Assembly (NCBI GenBank): GCA_963681975.1
Contig: OY820613.1
Span: 3,410,001-3,474,000 of the forward strand
Length of the DNA stretch: 64,000 nucleotides
Source of the DNA: JANELJ01 sp024511395
GTDB lineage: Bacteria > Pseudomonadota > Gammaproteobacteria > GRL18
Direction: 5' to 3'
In this document: piece by piece, positions 55,275 to 63,624 of the stretch
Position numbering within the stretch: the first letter of the stretch is position 1
Layout: the number at the start of each line of letters is the position of its first letter
Position numbers and translations under genes: made by a program
Notes under the pieces: generated by a model
What the model was told of the DNA's origin: nothing
Seen by the model: only the letters and a program-made list of their open reading frames with translations
The model's database searches: none

Positions 55275-57403
55275 TACGCAAGGTATTCAGCGGTCCTCTG
55301 GCCATTTTTATTCTGGTGATATTGCTGTTGTTTTCATTACGTATGATCAACAGTGCCTCCATGGATGCGGAACAGTTCCAGCAGCTTTATTATCTGCTGC
55401 TGGCGGTCAACTTGGTTATCCTGGTGATGCTGGTATTCCTGATTGTCCGCCAGGCCTGGCGTTTACTGCGCCAGCTGCGCCAGCATGTGGCAGGTGCCCG
55501 ACTGACTTTGCGCATGGTTATTATCTTTGTCTCCCTGGCTATTTTACCGGCTCTGGTGGTTTATACCTTTTCCATTCAGTTTATTAACAGAAGTATTGAC
55601 AGCTGGTTTGATGTGACCGTGGAAAAGGCTCTGGAAGATGCGCTGACCCTGAGCCGCTCAGCGGTTGATGAACGCAAAAAAAGCCTGTTGCGACAAATCC
55701 GCCGACTGACCGATGAAACACTTAAAGATCTGGCCACCCTTACAGTAGTTTCACTGAGTGAAATCCGCGAAAAAAGCGGAGTGGATGAAGTGACACTGAT
55801 GACATCAAGAGGCCGGGTGCTGGGTTCTAGCTCGGTTGAAGAGGGGGACTTTGTGCCCGATCTGCCCAGTTCAGATCTTTTGCTGCCCCTGCAGCAGGGA
55901 CGGGATCATGTGGTGCTGGATCTGGATGATGATTCCAGCCGGACCATCCGGGTGCTGGTGCGTATTCCCTATAATGATAAAGACTACCTGATCCTGCAGG
56001 CACTGTCTCCCATCAGCGAGCGGCAGCACCGTCTGGCGGCCAGTGTGCAGCAGGCCTATTCTGAATACAAAGGGCTGGTCTATCTGCGCAAGCCGCTTAA
56101 AATCAGCTTTACCCTGACCCTGTCTCTGGTGCTGCTGCTGGGTATTTTAAGTGCCGTCTGGGCGGCATTCTTTTCTGCCCGTCGTATTGCCGAACCTATC
56201 CGCGATCTGGCCGAAGGCACCAAGGCGGTGGCGGAAGGTGAGTACCACAAGCCCATTCCTCTGTTAAATGATGATGATTTTGGCCTGTTAATCCAGTCAT
56301 TTAATAAAATGATGCGCCGTTTGTCCCAGACCCATAATGCTCTGGAAGAAAGTCATGAACAGGCCAAACGTCAGCGGGACTACCTGGAAGTGGTGCTAAG
56401 CAACCTGTCTTCTGGAATTATCAGTCTCTCAGAAAACAAGGAGATCCGCACCAGTAATCCTGAAGCCAGTGTGATTCTGGGTATTAATGTCAATGAATAT
56501 CTGGGCCAGTCCCTGTTTCAGCTGGCCAGAGATAAGCCAGAACTGGAATCCTTGGTGCGCTGGATAATGAGCTCTGTGCAGAACCGGGTAAAACACTGGA
56601 GCGAAGAAATCACCCTGATAGAAGCCGATGGCCGTAAAACCCTGCTCTGCCGAGGCACAGCTCTGGCTGATGGCGGCTATGTGATTGTTATAGAAAATGT
56701 CACTTCACTGGTGCAGGCCCAGAGAGATGCGGCTTGGGGCGAAGTGGCCCGCCGTCTGGCTCATGAGATTAAAAATCCACTAACGCCTATTCAGTTATCG
56801 GCTGAGCGCATTCGTCATAAATACCTGAAAACCATGGATGAAAAAGATGCTGAAACCATGGACCGACTGACCTCCACTATTATTCATCAGGTGGACAGTA
56901 TGAAAGAAATGGTTAAAGCCTTTTCAGAATACGCTAAAATGCCCGAACTGAAAATGCAGACCCTGGATATTGAAAGTTTATTGATGGAAGTGGTTGATTT
57001 GTACCGCGGCAGCGATAAACTGACCATAAAACAGGAACTGGGGATTGGCGGTACTCTAGTGGAAGTGGATCAGGGGCGTTTGCGGCAGGTTTTTCATAAT
57101 CTGATTAAAAATGCCATGGAAGCCGCCGGGGATAATGAAAAAATTATTCTGCAAGTTAAAATCCATCTGGAAGAACTGAACAAACAAAACTGGTGCATAC
57201 TGGAACTGACGGATAACGGCCCCGGTTTCCCGGAGGATATGCTGGCCAATATCTTTGACCCTTATGTAACCAATAAGCCCAAGGGGACGGGACTGGGGCT
57301 GGCTATTGTGAAAAAGATTATTGAAGAACATGGCGGTTCTATTCTGGCAGAAAATGCGCCGCAGGGCGGAGCCAGAGTTGTGATAAGATTGCCTGCCGTA
57401 TAA
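55271..57403 (+). CDS. ntrY: Sensor histidine kinase NtrY
   Basis: Membrane sensor kinase of the NtrYX two-component system, reported to link to nitrogen and redox/envelope regulation. The product is 710 residues. Segments in order: membrane helices at residues 9-27, 38-60, 78-98 and about 280-300; HAMP near 305-360; PAS-like region near 375-470; HisKA with phospho-acceptor H498 in RRLAHEIKNPLTPIQLSAER; HATPase_c N-box HNLIKNAMEAAGD and G-boxes DNGPGFPEDM, KGTGLGLAIVKKI. It is translationally coupled to DUF4390; ntrX follows after a palindromic-repeat half copy. Confidence 0.94.
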   Translation: MIRKVFSGPLAIFILVILLLFSLRMINSASMDAEQFQQLYYLLLAVNLVILVMLVFLIVRQAWRLLRQLRQHVAGARLTLRMVIIFVSLAILPALVVYTFSIQFINRSIDSWFDVTVEKALEDALTLSRSAVDERKKSLLRQIRRLTDETLKDLATLTVVSLSEIREKSGVDEVTLMTSRGRVLGSSSVEEGDFVPDLPSSDLLLPLQQGRDHVVLDLDDDSSRTIRVLVRIPYNDKDYLILQALSPISERQHRLAASVQQAYSEYKGLVYLRKPLKISFTLTLSLVLLLGILSAVWAAFFSARRIAEPIRDLAEGTKAVAEGEYHKPIPLLNDDDFGLLIQSFNKMMRRLSQTHNALEESHEQAKRQRDYLEVVLSNLSSGIISLSENKEIRTSNPEASVILGINVNEYLGQSLFQLARDKPELESLVRWIMSSVQNRVKHWSEEITLIEADGRKTLLCRGTALADGGYVIVIENVTSLVQAQRDAAWGEVARRLAHEIKNPLTPIQLSAERIRHKYLKTMDEKDAETMDRLTSTIIHQVDSMKEMVKAFSEYAKMPELKMQTLDIESLLMEVVDLYRGSDKLTIKQELGIGGTLVEVDQGRLRQVFHNLIKNAMEAAGDNEKIILQVKIHLEELNKQNWCILELTDNGPGFPEDMLANIFDPYVTNKPKGTGLGLAIVKKIIEEHGGSILAENAPQGGARVVIRLPAV

Positions 57404-57431
57404 AAAATTAATTATTCAGTATAATTCAGAA

Positions 57432-57496
57432 TACCGTAGAGTGACTGACTGCAGATACTGTGTTTACGGGGTTTATGAAAACATGGATGTACTTGA
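57432..57496. repeat. Palindromic intergenic repeat, member 3 (half copy before ntrX)
   Basis: taccgtagagtgactgactg, then ctgtgtttacggggtttatg and aaaacatggatgtacttgag, nearly identical to the left half of the repeat at 38487. The right half is missing: the sequence turns directly into the ntrX ribosome-binding site (gaggaaataaa) and ATG at 57506. It separates ntrY from ntrX. Confidence 0.85.
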
Positions 57497-57505
57497 GGAA
57501 ATAAA

Positions 57506-58921
57506 ATGGCGTCTGCCTATATACTTGTTGTTGATGATGAACCGGATATCCGGGAACTGGTGCAGGAGATCCTGCAGGATGAAGGTTATGAAGTTGAGAT
57601 TGCCGAAAACGGCCAGCAGGCCCGGGAAATGGTCCAGAAAAGAACCCCGGATCTGGTGCTGCTGGATATCTGGATGCCGGATATTGACGGTATCAGCTTA
57701 TTAAAAGAATGGTATGAAAGTGATGATACCAGCCGTTTTCCGGTTATTATGATGTCCGGACACGGTACCGTGGAAACAGCGGTTGAGGCTACCCGTCTGG
57801 GTGCCTATGATTTTCTGGAAAAACCACTGTCACTGGCCAAGCTGCTGCTCACCGTAGAACATGCCTTGGAAGCCTATAAACTAGATAAGGAAAACCAGGA
57901 CATGCGCCATCAGCTGTTGTCGGTTGATGAGCCGGTAGGCAAGAGCAAGGTTAACCAGGAACTGCACCGGGAAATAGAGCAGATTGCCCAGCATGACAGC
58001 CGGGTGCTGTTTGTGGGTGAGCCGGGCAGTGGCAAAAGTAAGTACTCCAGACTGCTGCATCGCTTAAGCCCCCGGGCGGATCAGGCCTATATAGAACTGG
58101 GTGTGGCGACACTAGATCCGGAAAATTCAGCAAGGGAACTTTTTGGTTCGGAGCAGGACGGCAGGATCTATTATGGACTGCTGGAACAGGCCAGTAAGGG
58201 TACTTTATATATTGATGATATTGGCGATATGGATCCGGCAACCCAGGGCCGGCTGCTCAGCACTCTGGAAACCGGTCGTTTTCACCGTATAGGCGGAACT
58301 GAAGCCATTACCCTGAACTGCCGGATCATTACGGCCACCCATTATTCCCTGGAACAGCTGGTTAAGGAAAACAAATTTAAATCTGAACTGTATTTTCAGC
58401 TTAATGTCCTGCAGGTTAAAGTGCCGCCTCTGCGAGAACATTGCGAGGATGTTCCTGAACTGCTGAATTATTATCGGGATCGTTTTGTGCAGAAGGAGCA
58501 GTTTAATTACCGCAATTTTTCAATTGCCGCTTTAAACCGTTTGCGCAATTACACCTGGCCGGGTAATATGCTGGAACTGAAAAACATGGTGCAGCGCCTG
58601 TTAATTGTTTCCGATGAGGAAACCATCTCTCTGGAAGAAGTTGAACAGCAGCTGGCACAGAAATACGAAAGTTCCGGCAGGGAGTTTGGTCTGGGTGCAT
58701 CGGATAGTTCTGGCAGTGATGCCCTGCAGAGCCTGTTTGATCATCCTTTAAAAGAAGCCCGGGAAATGTTTGAAAAGGCTTACCTGGAACAGAAACTAAT
58801 TGAAGTCGGTGGAAGCGTGGGTAAAGTAGCCCAACTGGCAGGTGTCGAACGTACCCATTTATATCGTAAAATGAAATCTCTGGGCATTGATGCCAAAAAA
58901 ATTGTGGCAAAAGCTAAATAA
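57506..58921 (+). CDS. ntrX: Response regulator NtrX (no GAFTGA loop)
   Basis: A 471-residue partner of NtrY. The receiver domain has Asp54 in LVLLDIWMPDIDG and switch Lys in FLEKPLSLAKLL. The AAA+ domain begins VLFVGEPGSGKSKYSRLL near residue 168, with Walker B TLYIDDIGDMDPATQG near residue 233. A Fis-type helix-turn-helix ends it (VGKVAQLAGVERTHLYRKMK). The sigma-54-contact GAFTGA loop is not present: ELFGSEQDGRIYYGLLEQ stands in its place. It may therefore not be a classical sigma-54 activator. Confidence 0.93.
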   Translation: MASAYILVVDDEPDIRELVQEILQDEGYEVEIAENGQQAREMVQKRTPDLVLLDIWMPDIDGISLLKEWYESDDTSRFPVIMMSGHGTVETAVEATRLGAYDFLEKPLSLAKLLLTVEHALEAYKLDKENQDMRHQLLSVDEPVGKSKVNQELHREIEQIAQHDSRVLFVGEPGSGKSKYSRLLHRLSPRADQAYIELGVATLDPENSARELFGSEQDGRIYYGLLEQASKGTLYIDDIGDMDPATQGRLLSTLETGRFHRIGGTEAITLNCRIITATHYSLEQLVKENKFKSELYFQLNVLQVKVPPLREHCEDVPELLNYYRDRFVQKEQFNYRNFSIAALNRLRNYTWPGNMLELKNMVQRLLIVSDEETISLEEVEQQLAQKYESSGREFGLGASDSSGSDALQSLFDHPLKEAREMFEKAYLEQKLIEVGGSVGKVAQLAGVERTHLYRKMKSLGIDAKKIVAKAK

Positions 58922-59085
58922 ATGCTGGTTACGGTCAGTGCTGCTGGCCAGTTACCGTAAATATTCGTAAAGCTAATCACATACATAGTCCACCCTGAAT
59001 AAAATATATAGCATTGATTTATAAAGAAATATTGCTTGATTGTGGGTGTTGAATTTGCAAGTTTTTGGTAAAATAAGCCTTATTA

Positions 59086-59345
59086 ACCTGAGATCTGGAT
59101 AGTCATCAGTTCACTGAGGCTCATTACACCTTGTCGTCTTCTCTTTTTATCACCGGATTCCAGCAGTGTTTTTTCCCATTCAGGATAAAAGAACTGGTTG
59201 AAATCATCGATATTACAATACAATTCATCTATAGTAGTCACTTGCCTGTTCCTTGTTCAAATTCATTTGATTTGGTCATTAAATGATCTGATCGAGAAAC
59301 AGGCATTTAGTTCAATATTTTTTAGTTCTTATCCAGAATTCAGGT
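59086..59345 (-). mobile_element. Miniature IS982-derived element (MITE-like)
   Basis: A 260-bp sequence with both IS982 ends: acctgagatctggat (59086) and ttcttatccagaattcaggt (ending 59345). It keeps about 240 bp next to the left IS982 end, including the start of the transposase gene, joined directly to the right inverted repeat, so about 760 bp is lost. It is flanked by a 6-bp duplication ttatta (59080-59085 and 59346-59351), which shows it moved into IS5 copy E as a unit, needing a transposase in trans. Confidence 0.9.
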
Positions 59346-59373
59346 TTATTACCTTGCAAATTTCCAGACCAAA

Positions 59374-60733
59374 ATGAAGCCAGAGAAACAGCCAAAAATA
59401 CCTCAGGAAGACCTGTTCAGGATGCGTCTTGAAAACATGCTGGACATAAACCATGAGTTGATTAAGTTATCAAAACACATAGACCGGGAAAGTCCTGATA
59501 AAGAATGGGGTGCTCTGTTTGTATCCACTAAAGGTGCTCCTGCCATACGCACTCGATTGATTGCAGGATTGCATTACCTGAAACACCTTCATGATTTATC
59601 AGATGAACAGGTAGTAAAAGGCTGGACAGAAAATCCGTACTGGCAGTATTTCTGTGGAGAAGAATACTTTCAGCATAAGATGCCCATACACCCTACGACC
59701 ATGACCAAATGGCGTAACCGGCCGGGTAAGTCAGGCAGTGAAAAATTACTGATTGAAACCATTAAAGCCGGACTAAAGAGTAAAACCATAAAGCCCGGCA
59801 GTTTAAAGAAAGTCACGGTAGATACTACCGTACAGGAAAAGAACATCGCTTTTCCAACCGATTCAAAGCTCCTGAACAAAGCCAGAGAAAACCTGGTTAA
59901 ACTGTCCAAAGAGCACGGTATTAAACTGCGCCAGAACTATAATCGGGTTGGGCCGCAATATGTGTTAATGGCCAGTCGTTATGCTCATGCAAAACAGTTT
60001 AAACGCATGAAGAAAATGAACAATAAACTGAAATCCCGTTTAGGTCGTGTTAAACGGGATATTGAACGACAATTGCCCAATTATTCTGTTGATATTCAGT
60101 CTCTGTTTGAAGTAGCTCTAAAACAGGCTCAGAAACTGATTGAGCAGGAGCAGCACAGTAAGAACAAGCTTTACAGTTTACATGCACCGGAAGTCGAGTG
60201 TATCAGTAAAGGCAAAGCTCATAAGCCTTATGAATTTGGAGTTAAAGCCAGTATCACGGTAACTAACAAGGAAGGCTTTGTTATTGGCGCTCAAAGTTGT
60301 CCGGGCAATCCTTATGATGGACATACCTTGCTGCCACAACTGGAACAAATAAAACAGTTTACAGCCGTACAGCCGTACAGCCGTACAGCCGGAACAGTGC
60401 TTTGTTGACCGGGGTTATCGTGGACATGAAGTAAAAGACACTAAAGTTTTTATCTCAGGTCAGAAGCGAGGCGTTACCCGAAGTATTAAAAAGGCATTAA
60501 AACGGCGCAGTGCGATTGAGCCTGAAATCGGTCATATGAAAAACGATGGCCGTTTAGATCGCTGCTACCTCAAAGGTGCAGTCGGTGATGCCATTAATGT
60601 GGTTATGGTAGTCGCTGGACATAACTTAAGAAAGATCCTCAATAAGCTCCGGCTTTTGTGGCTCAAAATTATTTCCGGTTTGATGGGATATTTTATCAAA
60701 CCAGAACAATCAGCCGCTTTAAACCTGGCTTGA
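59374..60733 (+). pseudogene. IS5-family transposase frameshifted by an 8-bp repeat expansion (copy E)
   Basis: Matches intact copy D up to residue 330. The unit acagccgt, present once in copies A, C and D, occurs three times (60361-60384) before acagccgg. The extra 16 bases shift the frame, so the first frame ends at 60408. The C-terminal part with VDRGYRGHE and AIEPEIGHMK continues in another frame to 60733. Confidence 0.92.
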
Positions 60734-60783
60734 TGTCAGGCTTAAAACGGTATTATTCAGGTTGAACTACATAGACAAGTATA

Positions 60784-62157
60784 ATGAAAATTCTGATTTT
60801 AGGTGCCGGACAGGTAGGCTCTTCACTGGCTGAAAATCTGGCCAGTGAAGATAATGATATAACTGTTGTAGATGTGGATGGCCGCCGATTAGGGGTACTG
60901 CAGGATCGGCTGGATATCCGAACGGTCAGGGGCAAGGGATCACACCCTGATGTCCTTCTCAAAGCCGGTTGTGATGATGCCGATATGCTGATCGCCGTCA
61001 CCAATAGTGATGAAACTAATATGATTGCCTGCCAGGTTGCCTATACCATTTTCCATACCCCCACTAAAATTGCCCGGGTTCGCTCTAACCAGTACCAGAT
61101 CCATCCGGAGCTGTTTACCCATGATGCCCTGCCCGTGGATGTACTGATCAGCCCGGAACAGCTGGTAACGGATTATATCAAGCGTCTGATTGAATACCCC
61201 GGTGCTCTGCAGGTGCTGGATTTTGCTGGTGGGCAGGTACAGCTGGTGGCAGTACGGGCCTTTAAGGGCGGTCCCCTGTTAGGCCATGAACTGCAGGAAA
61301 TCCGCAAACACATGCCCAATATTGATACCCGGGTAGCGGCTATTTATCGCAAGGGGCGTCCCATCATTCCCAAGGGCGATACCATTATTGAAGAAAACGA
61401 TGAAGTGTTCTTTATTGTGGATCGGCGCAATACCCGTAAGGTTATGTCAGAACTGCGCCGAGTGGGCAAGCCCTTTAAACGCATAATGATTGCTGGCGGC
61501 GGTAATATCGGTCAGCGCCTGGCGCGAACCCTGGAAGGGCGGCTGCACGTTAAGATCATTGAACATAACCCGGCCAATGCCCGTATGCTGTCCGAAGAAC
61601 TGGAAAAAACCATTGTTCTGCTCGGTGATGTGTCTGATGAAGAACTACTGATTGAAGAAAATATTGAAGGCACCGATGTATTCTGTGCTCTGACTAATGA
61701 TGATGAGGCCAATATTATGTCGGCCCTGCTGGCCAAGCGGCTGGGCGCACGCAAGGTGATGGCTCTGATTAACCGGGCTGCCTATGTAGATCTGGTGGAA
61801 AGCGGTGAAATTGATATTGCTATTTCTCCCCAGGAAGCTACTATCGGCAGCCTGCTGGCCCATGTGCGTCGCGGTGATGTGGAAATGGTGCATTCACTGC
61901 GCAAAGGTGCGGCAGAAGCTATTGAAGCCATTGCCCATGGAGATAAGAAAACCTCCAAAGTAGTAGGGCGTGCAGTGGAGGATATTCCCCTGCTTCCGGG
62001 TACTACCATTGGCGCCATTGTACGTAATGGCGAGGTGATTATTGTGCATCATGATACGGTAATAGAATCGGATGATCACGTTATTCTGTTTCTGGTGGAT
62101 AAGCGTCATATTATTGATGTGGAGCGACTCTTCCAGGTGGCTGTTACCTTTATCTAG
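60784..62157 (+). CDS. trkA: Trk potassium uptake regulatory protein TrkA
   Basis: Peripheral NAD(H)-binding subunit that gates TrkH. The product is 457 residues in two repeats. Each has a Rossmann RCK_N domain (LGAGQVGSSLAENLASED at residue 5; IAGGGNIGQRLARTLE near residue 237) followed by a TrkA_C domain (residues 140-220 and 365-455). The start at 60784 is only 16 bases beyond the IS5 right end. trkH follows 15 bases later; the pair forms an operon. Confidence 0.96.
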   Translation: MKILILGAGQVGSSLAENLASEDNDITVVDVDGRRLGVLQDRLDIRTVRGKGSHPDVLLKAGCDDADMLIAVTNSDETNMIACQVAYTIFHTPTKIARVRSNQYQIHPELFTHDALPVDVLISPEQLVTDYIKRLIEYPGALQVLDFAGGQVQLVAVRAFKGGPLLGHELQEIRKHMPNIDTRVAAIYRKGRPIIPKGDTIIEENDEVFFIVDRRNTRKVMSELRRVGKPFKRIMIAGGGNIGQRLARTLEGRLHVKIIEHNPANARMLSEELEKTIVLLGDVSDEELLIEENIEGTDVFCALTNDDEANIMSALLAKRLGARKVMALINRAAYVDLVESGEIDIAISPQEATIGSLLAHVRRGDVEMVHSLRKGAAEAIEAIAHGDKKTSKVVGRAVEDIPLLPGTTIGAIVRNGEVIIVHHDTVIESDDHVILFLVDKRHIIDVERLFQVAVTFI

Positions 62158-62172
62158 GCTGTAGAACATACT

Positions 62173-63624
62173 ATGCAACCCCTTGTTATTTTACGTATTG
62201 TCGGCCTGCTGCTAATGGTCTTCAGTACCACTGTGATCCCGCCCATTGCAGTATCGCTCTGGTATCAGGACTCAGAAATTAATGCTTTTATTCATGCTTT
62301 CCTGGTGATTTTACTGTCCGGCCTGTTTATCTGGCTGCCGGTGCGTAATATGCGCAAGGAGCTCAGGATACGTGATGGCTTTGTGGTTGTGGTGCTGTTC
62401 TGGTTTGTCTTTGGTCTGGTTGGATCTCTGCCGCTTTACCTGTCACATAGTCTGGATGCCAGCTTTACCGATGCCCTGTTTGAATCCATTTCTGCCCTGA
62501 CCACCACTGGAGCCACGGTGTTTACCGGTCTGGATGATCTGCCCAAATCCATTTTATTTTATCGTCAGCAAATGCAGTGGCTGGGCGGTATGGGTATTAT
62601 TGTACTGGCGGTAGCGGTATTGCCTATGCTGGGTATTGGTGGCATGCAGTTATACCGTGCGGAAACACCGGGACCCATTAAGGATAATAAACTGACCCCC
62701 CGAATTACCGAAACTGCTAAGGCGCTCTGGTATATTTACCTGGGACTGACCATCTCTTGTGCGCTGGCCTACTGGGCTGCCGGCATGAGCCTGTTTGATG
62801 CGGTCGGCCACAGTTTTTCTACGGTGGCCATTGGCGGTTTTTCTACCTATGATGCCTCTATCGGTTATTTTGATAATAAACTGATTGAAATGATCGCCAG
62901 TTTTTTTATGGTCATTGCCGGAGTCAATTTTGCCCTGCATTTCAGTGCCCTGCGGATGCGCAGCATTAAACACTATTTTTACGATGTGGAGTTTAAGGTT
63001 TATCTGATGATTCTGGCTACAGCTTCAGCCATATCGGTTCTGTATCTGCATTACTCCTCGACGTTTGAAAGCTGGGGCGATGCCCTGCACCATGGTATTT
63101 TTCAGACCATTTCCATTGGTACAACCGCTGGTTTTACTACGGCGGATTATTATAACTGGCCGGGTTTTCTGCCGGTTATGCTGCTGTTTATCAGTTTTGT
63201 TGGTGGTTGTGCCGGTTCTACCGGTGGCGGTATGAAAGTGATCCGCTTTATTCTGTTATTTAAACAGGGGCTGAGGGAAATTTTTCGCCTTATCCATCCC
63301 AGTGCCCAGATCCCTGTTAAAATCGGCGGCAAGGCCATGTCGGAAAATGTCAGTAATGCCATCTGGGGATTTTTTGCCCTCTATGTGGCCAGTTTCAGTA
63401 TTATGATGTTGCTGTTAATGGCCAGCGGACTGGATCAGGTCACGGCTTTTTCGGCTCTGGCCGCCTGTCTGAACAACCTGGGACCGGGACTGGGTGATGT
63501 TGGTGCTAATTATCAGGGGGTTAATGACTTTTCCAAGTGGGTGCTGTGTTTTGCCATGCTGCTGGGACGGCTGGAAATTTTTACCCTGCTGGTTATTCTC
63601 ACCCCTTCTTTCTGGAGACGATAA
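62173..63624 (+). CDS. trkH: Trk potassium transporter membrane subunit TrkH
   Basis: Inner-membrane potassium channel-like transporter of 483 residues. It has four pore-loop repeats typical of the TrkH/KtrB superfamily, for example SALTTTGATVFTG near residue 110, GHSFSTVAIGGFSTYD near residue 212, TISIGTTAGFTTADYY near residue 315 and AACLNNLGPGLGDVG near residue 430. Many hydrophobic segments span the length. It is coupled to trkA and its stop overlaps the next start by one base. Confidence 0.95.
   Translation: MQPLVILRIVGLLLMVFSTTVIPPIAVSLWYQDSEINAFIHAFLVILLSGLFIWLPVRNMRKELRIRDGFVVVVLFWFVFGLVGSLPLYLSHSLDASFTDALFESISALTTTGATVFTGLDDLPKSILFYRQQMQWLGGMGIIVLAVAVLPMLGIGGMQLYRAETPGPIKDNKLTPRITETAKALWYIYLGLTISCALAYWAAGMSLFDAVGHSFSTVAIGGFSTYDASIGYFDNKLIEMIASFFMVIAGVNFALHFSALRMRSIKHYFYDVEFKVYLMILATASAISVLYLHYSSTFESWGDALHHGIFQTISIGTTAGFTTADYYNWPGFLPVMLLFISFVGGCAGSTGGGMKVIRFILLFKQGLREIFRLIHPSAQIPVKIGGKAMSENVSNAIWGFFALYVASFSIMMLLLMASGLDQVTAFSALAACLNNLGPGLGDVGANYQGVNDFSKWVLCFAMLLGRLEIFTLLVILTPSFWRR

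Larger units (their letters stand above)
58990..60767 (+). mobile_element. IS5-family element, copy E, carrying a miniature IS982 element
   Basis: Ends gtccaccctgaataa (58990) and ttattcaggttgaac (60767), with a duplication tacata (58984-58989, 60768-60773), tacatag counting the ambiguous G. The element is enlarged to 1778 bp by a 260-bp IS982 derivative in its leader. It separates ntrX from trkA, sits 16 bases before the trkA start, and may have replaced that gene's promoter. Confidence 0.93.

Noticed and set aside
57441..57704. 87-codon frame starting in the palindromic repeat before ntrX
   Set aside because: It overlaps the NtrX receiver domain in another frame; its start lies in the dispersed repeat, so it is unlikely to be a gene.
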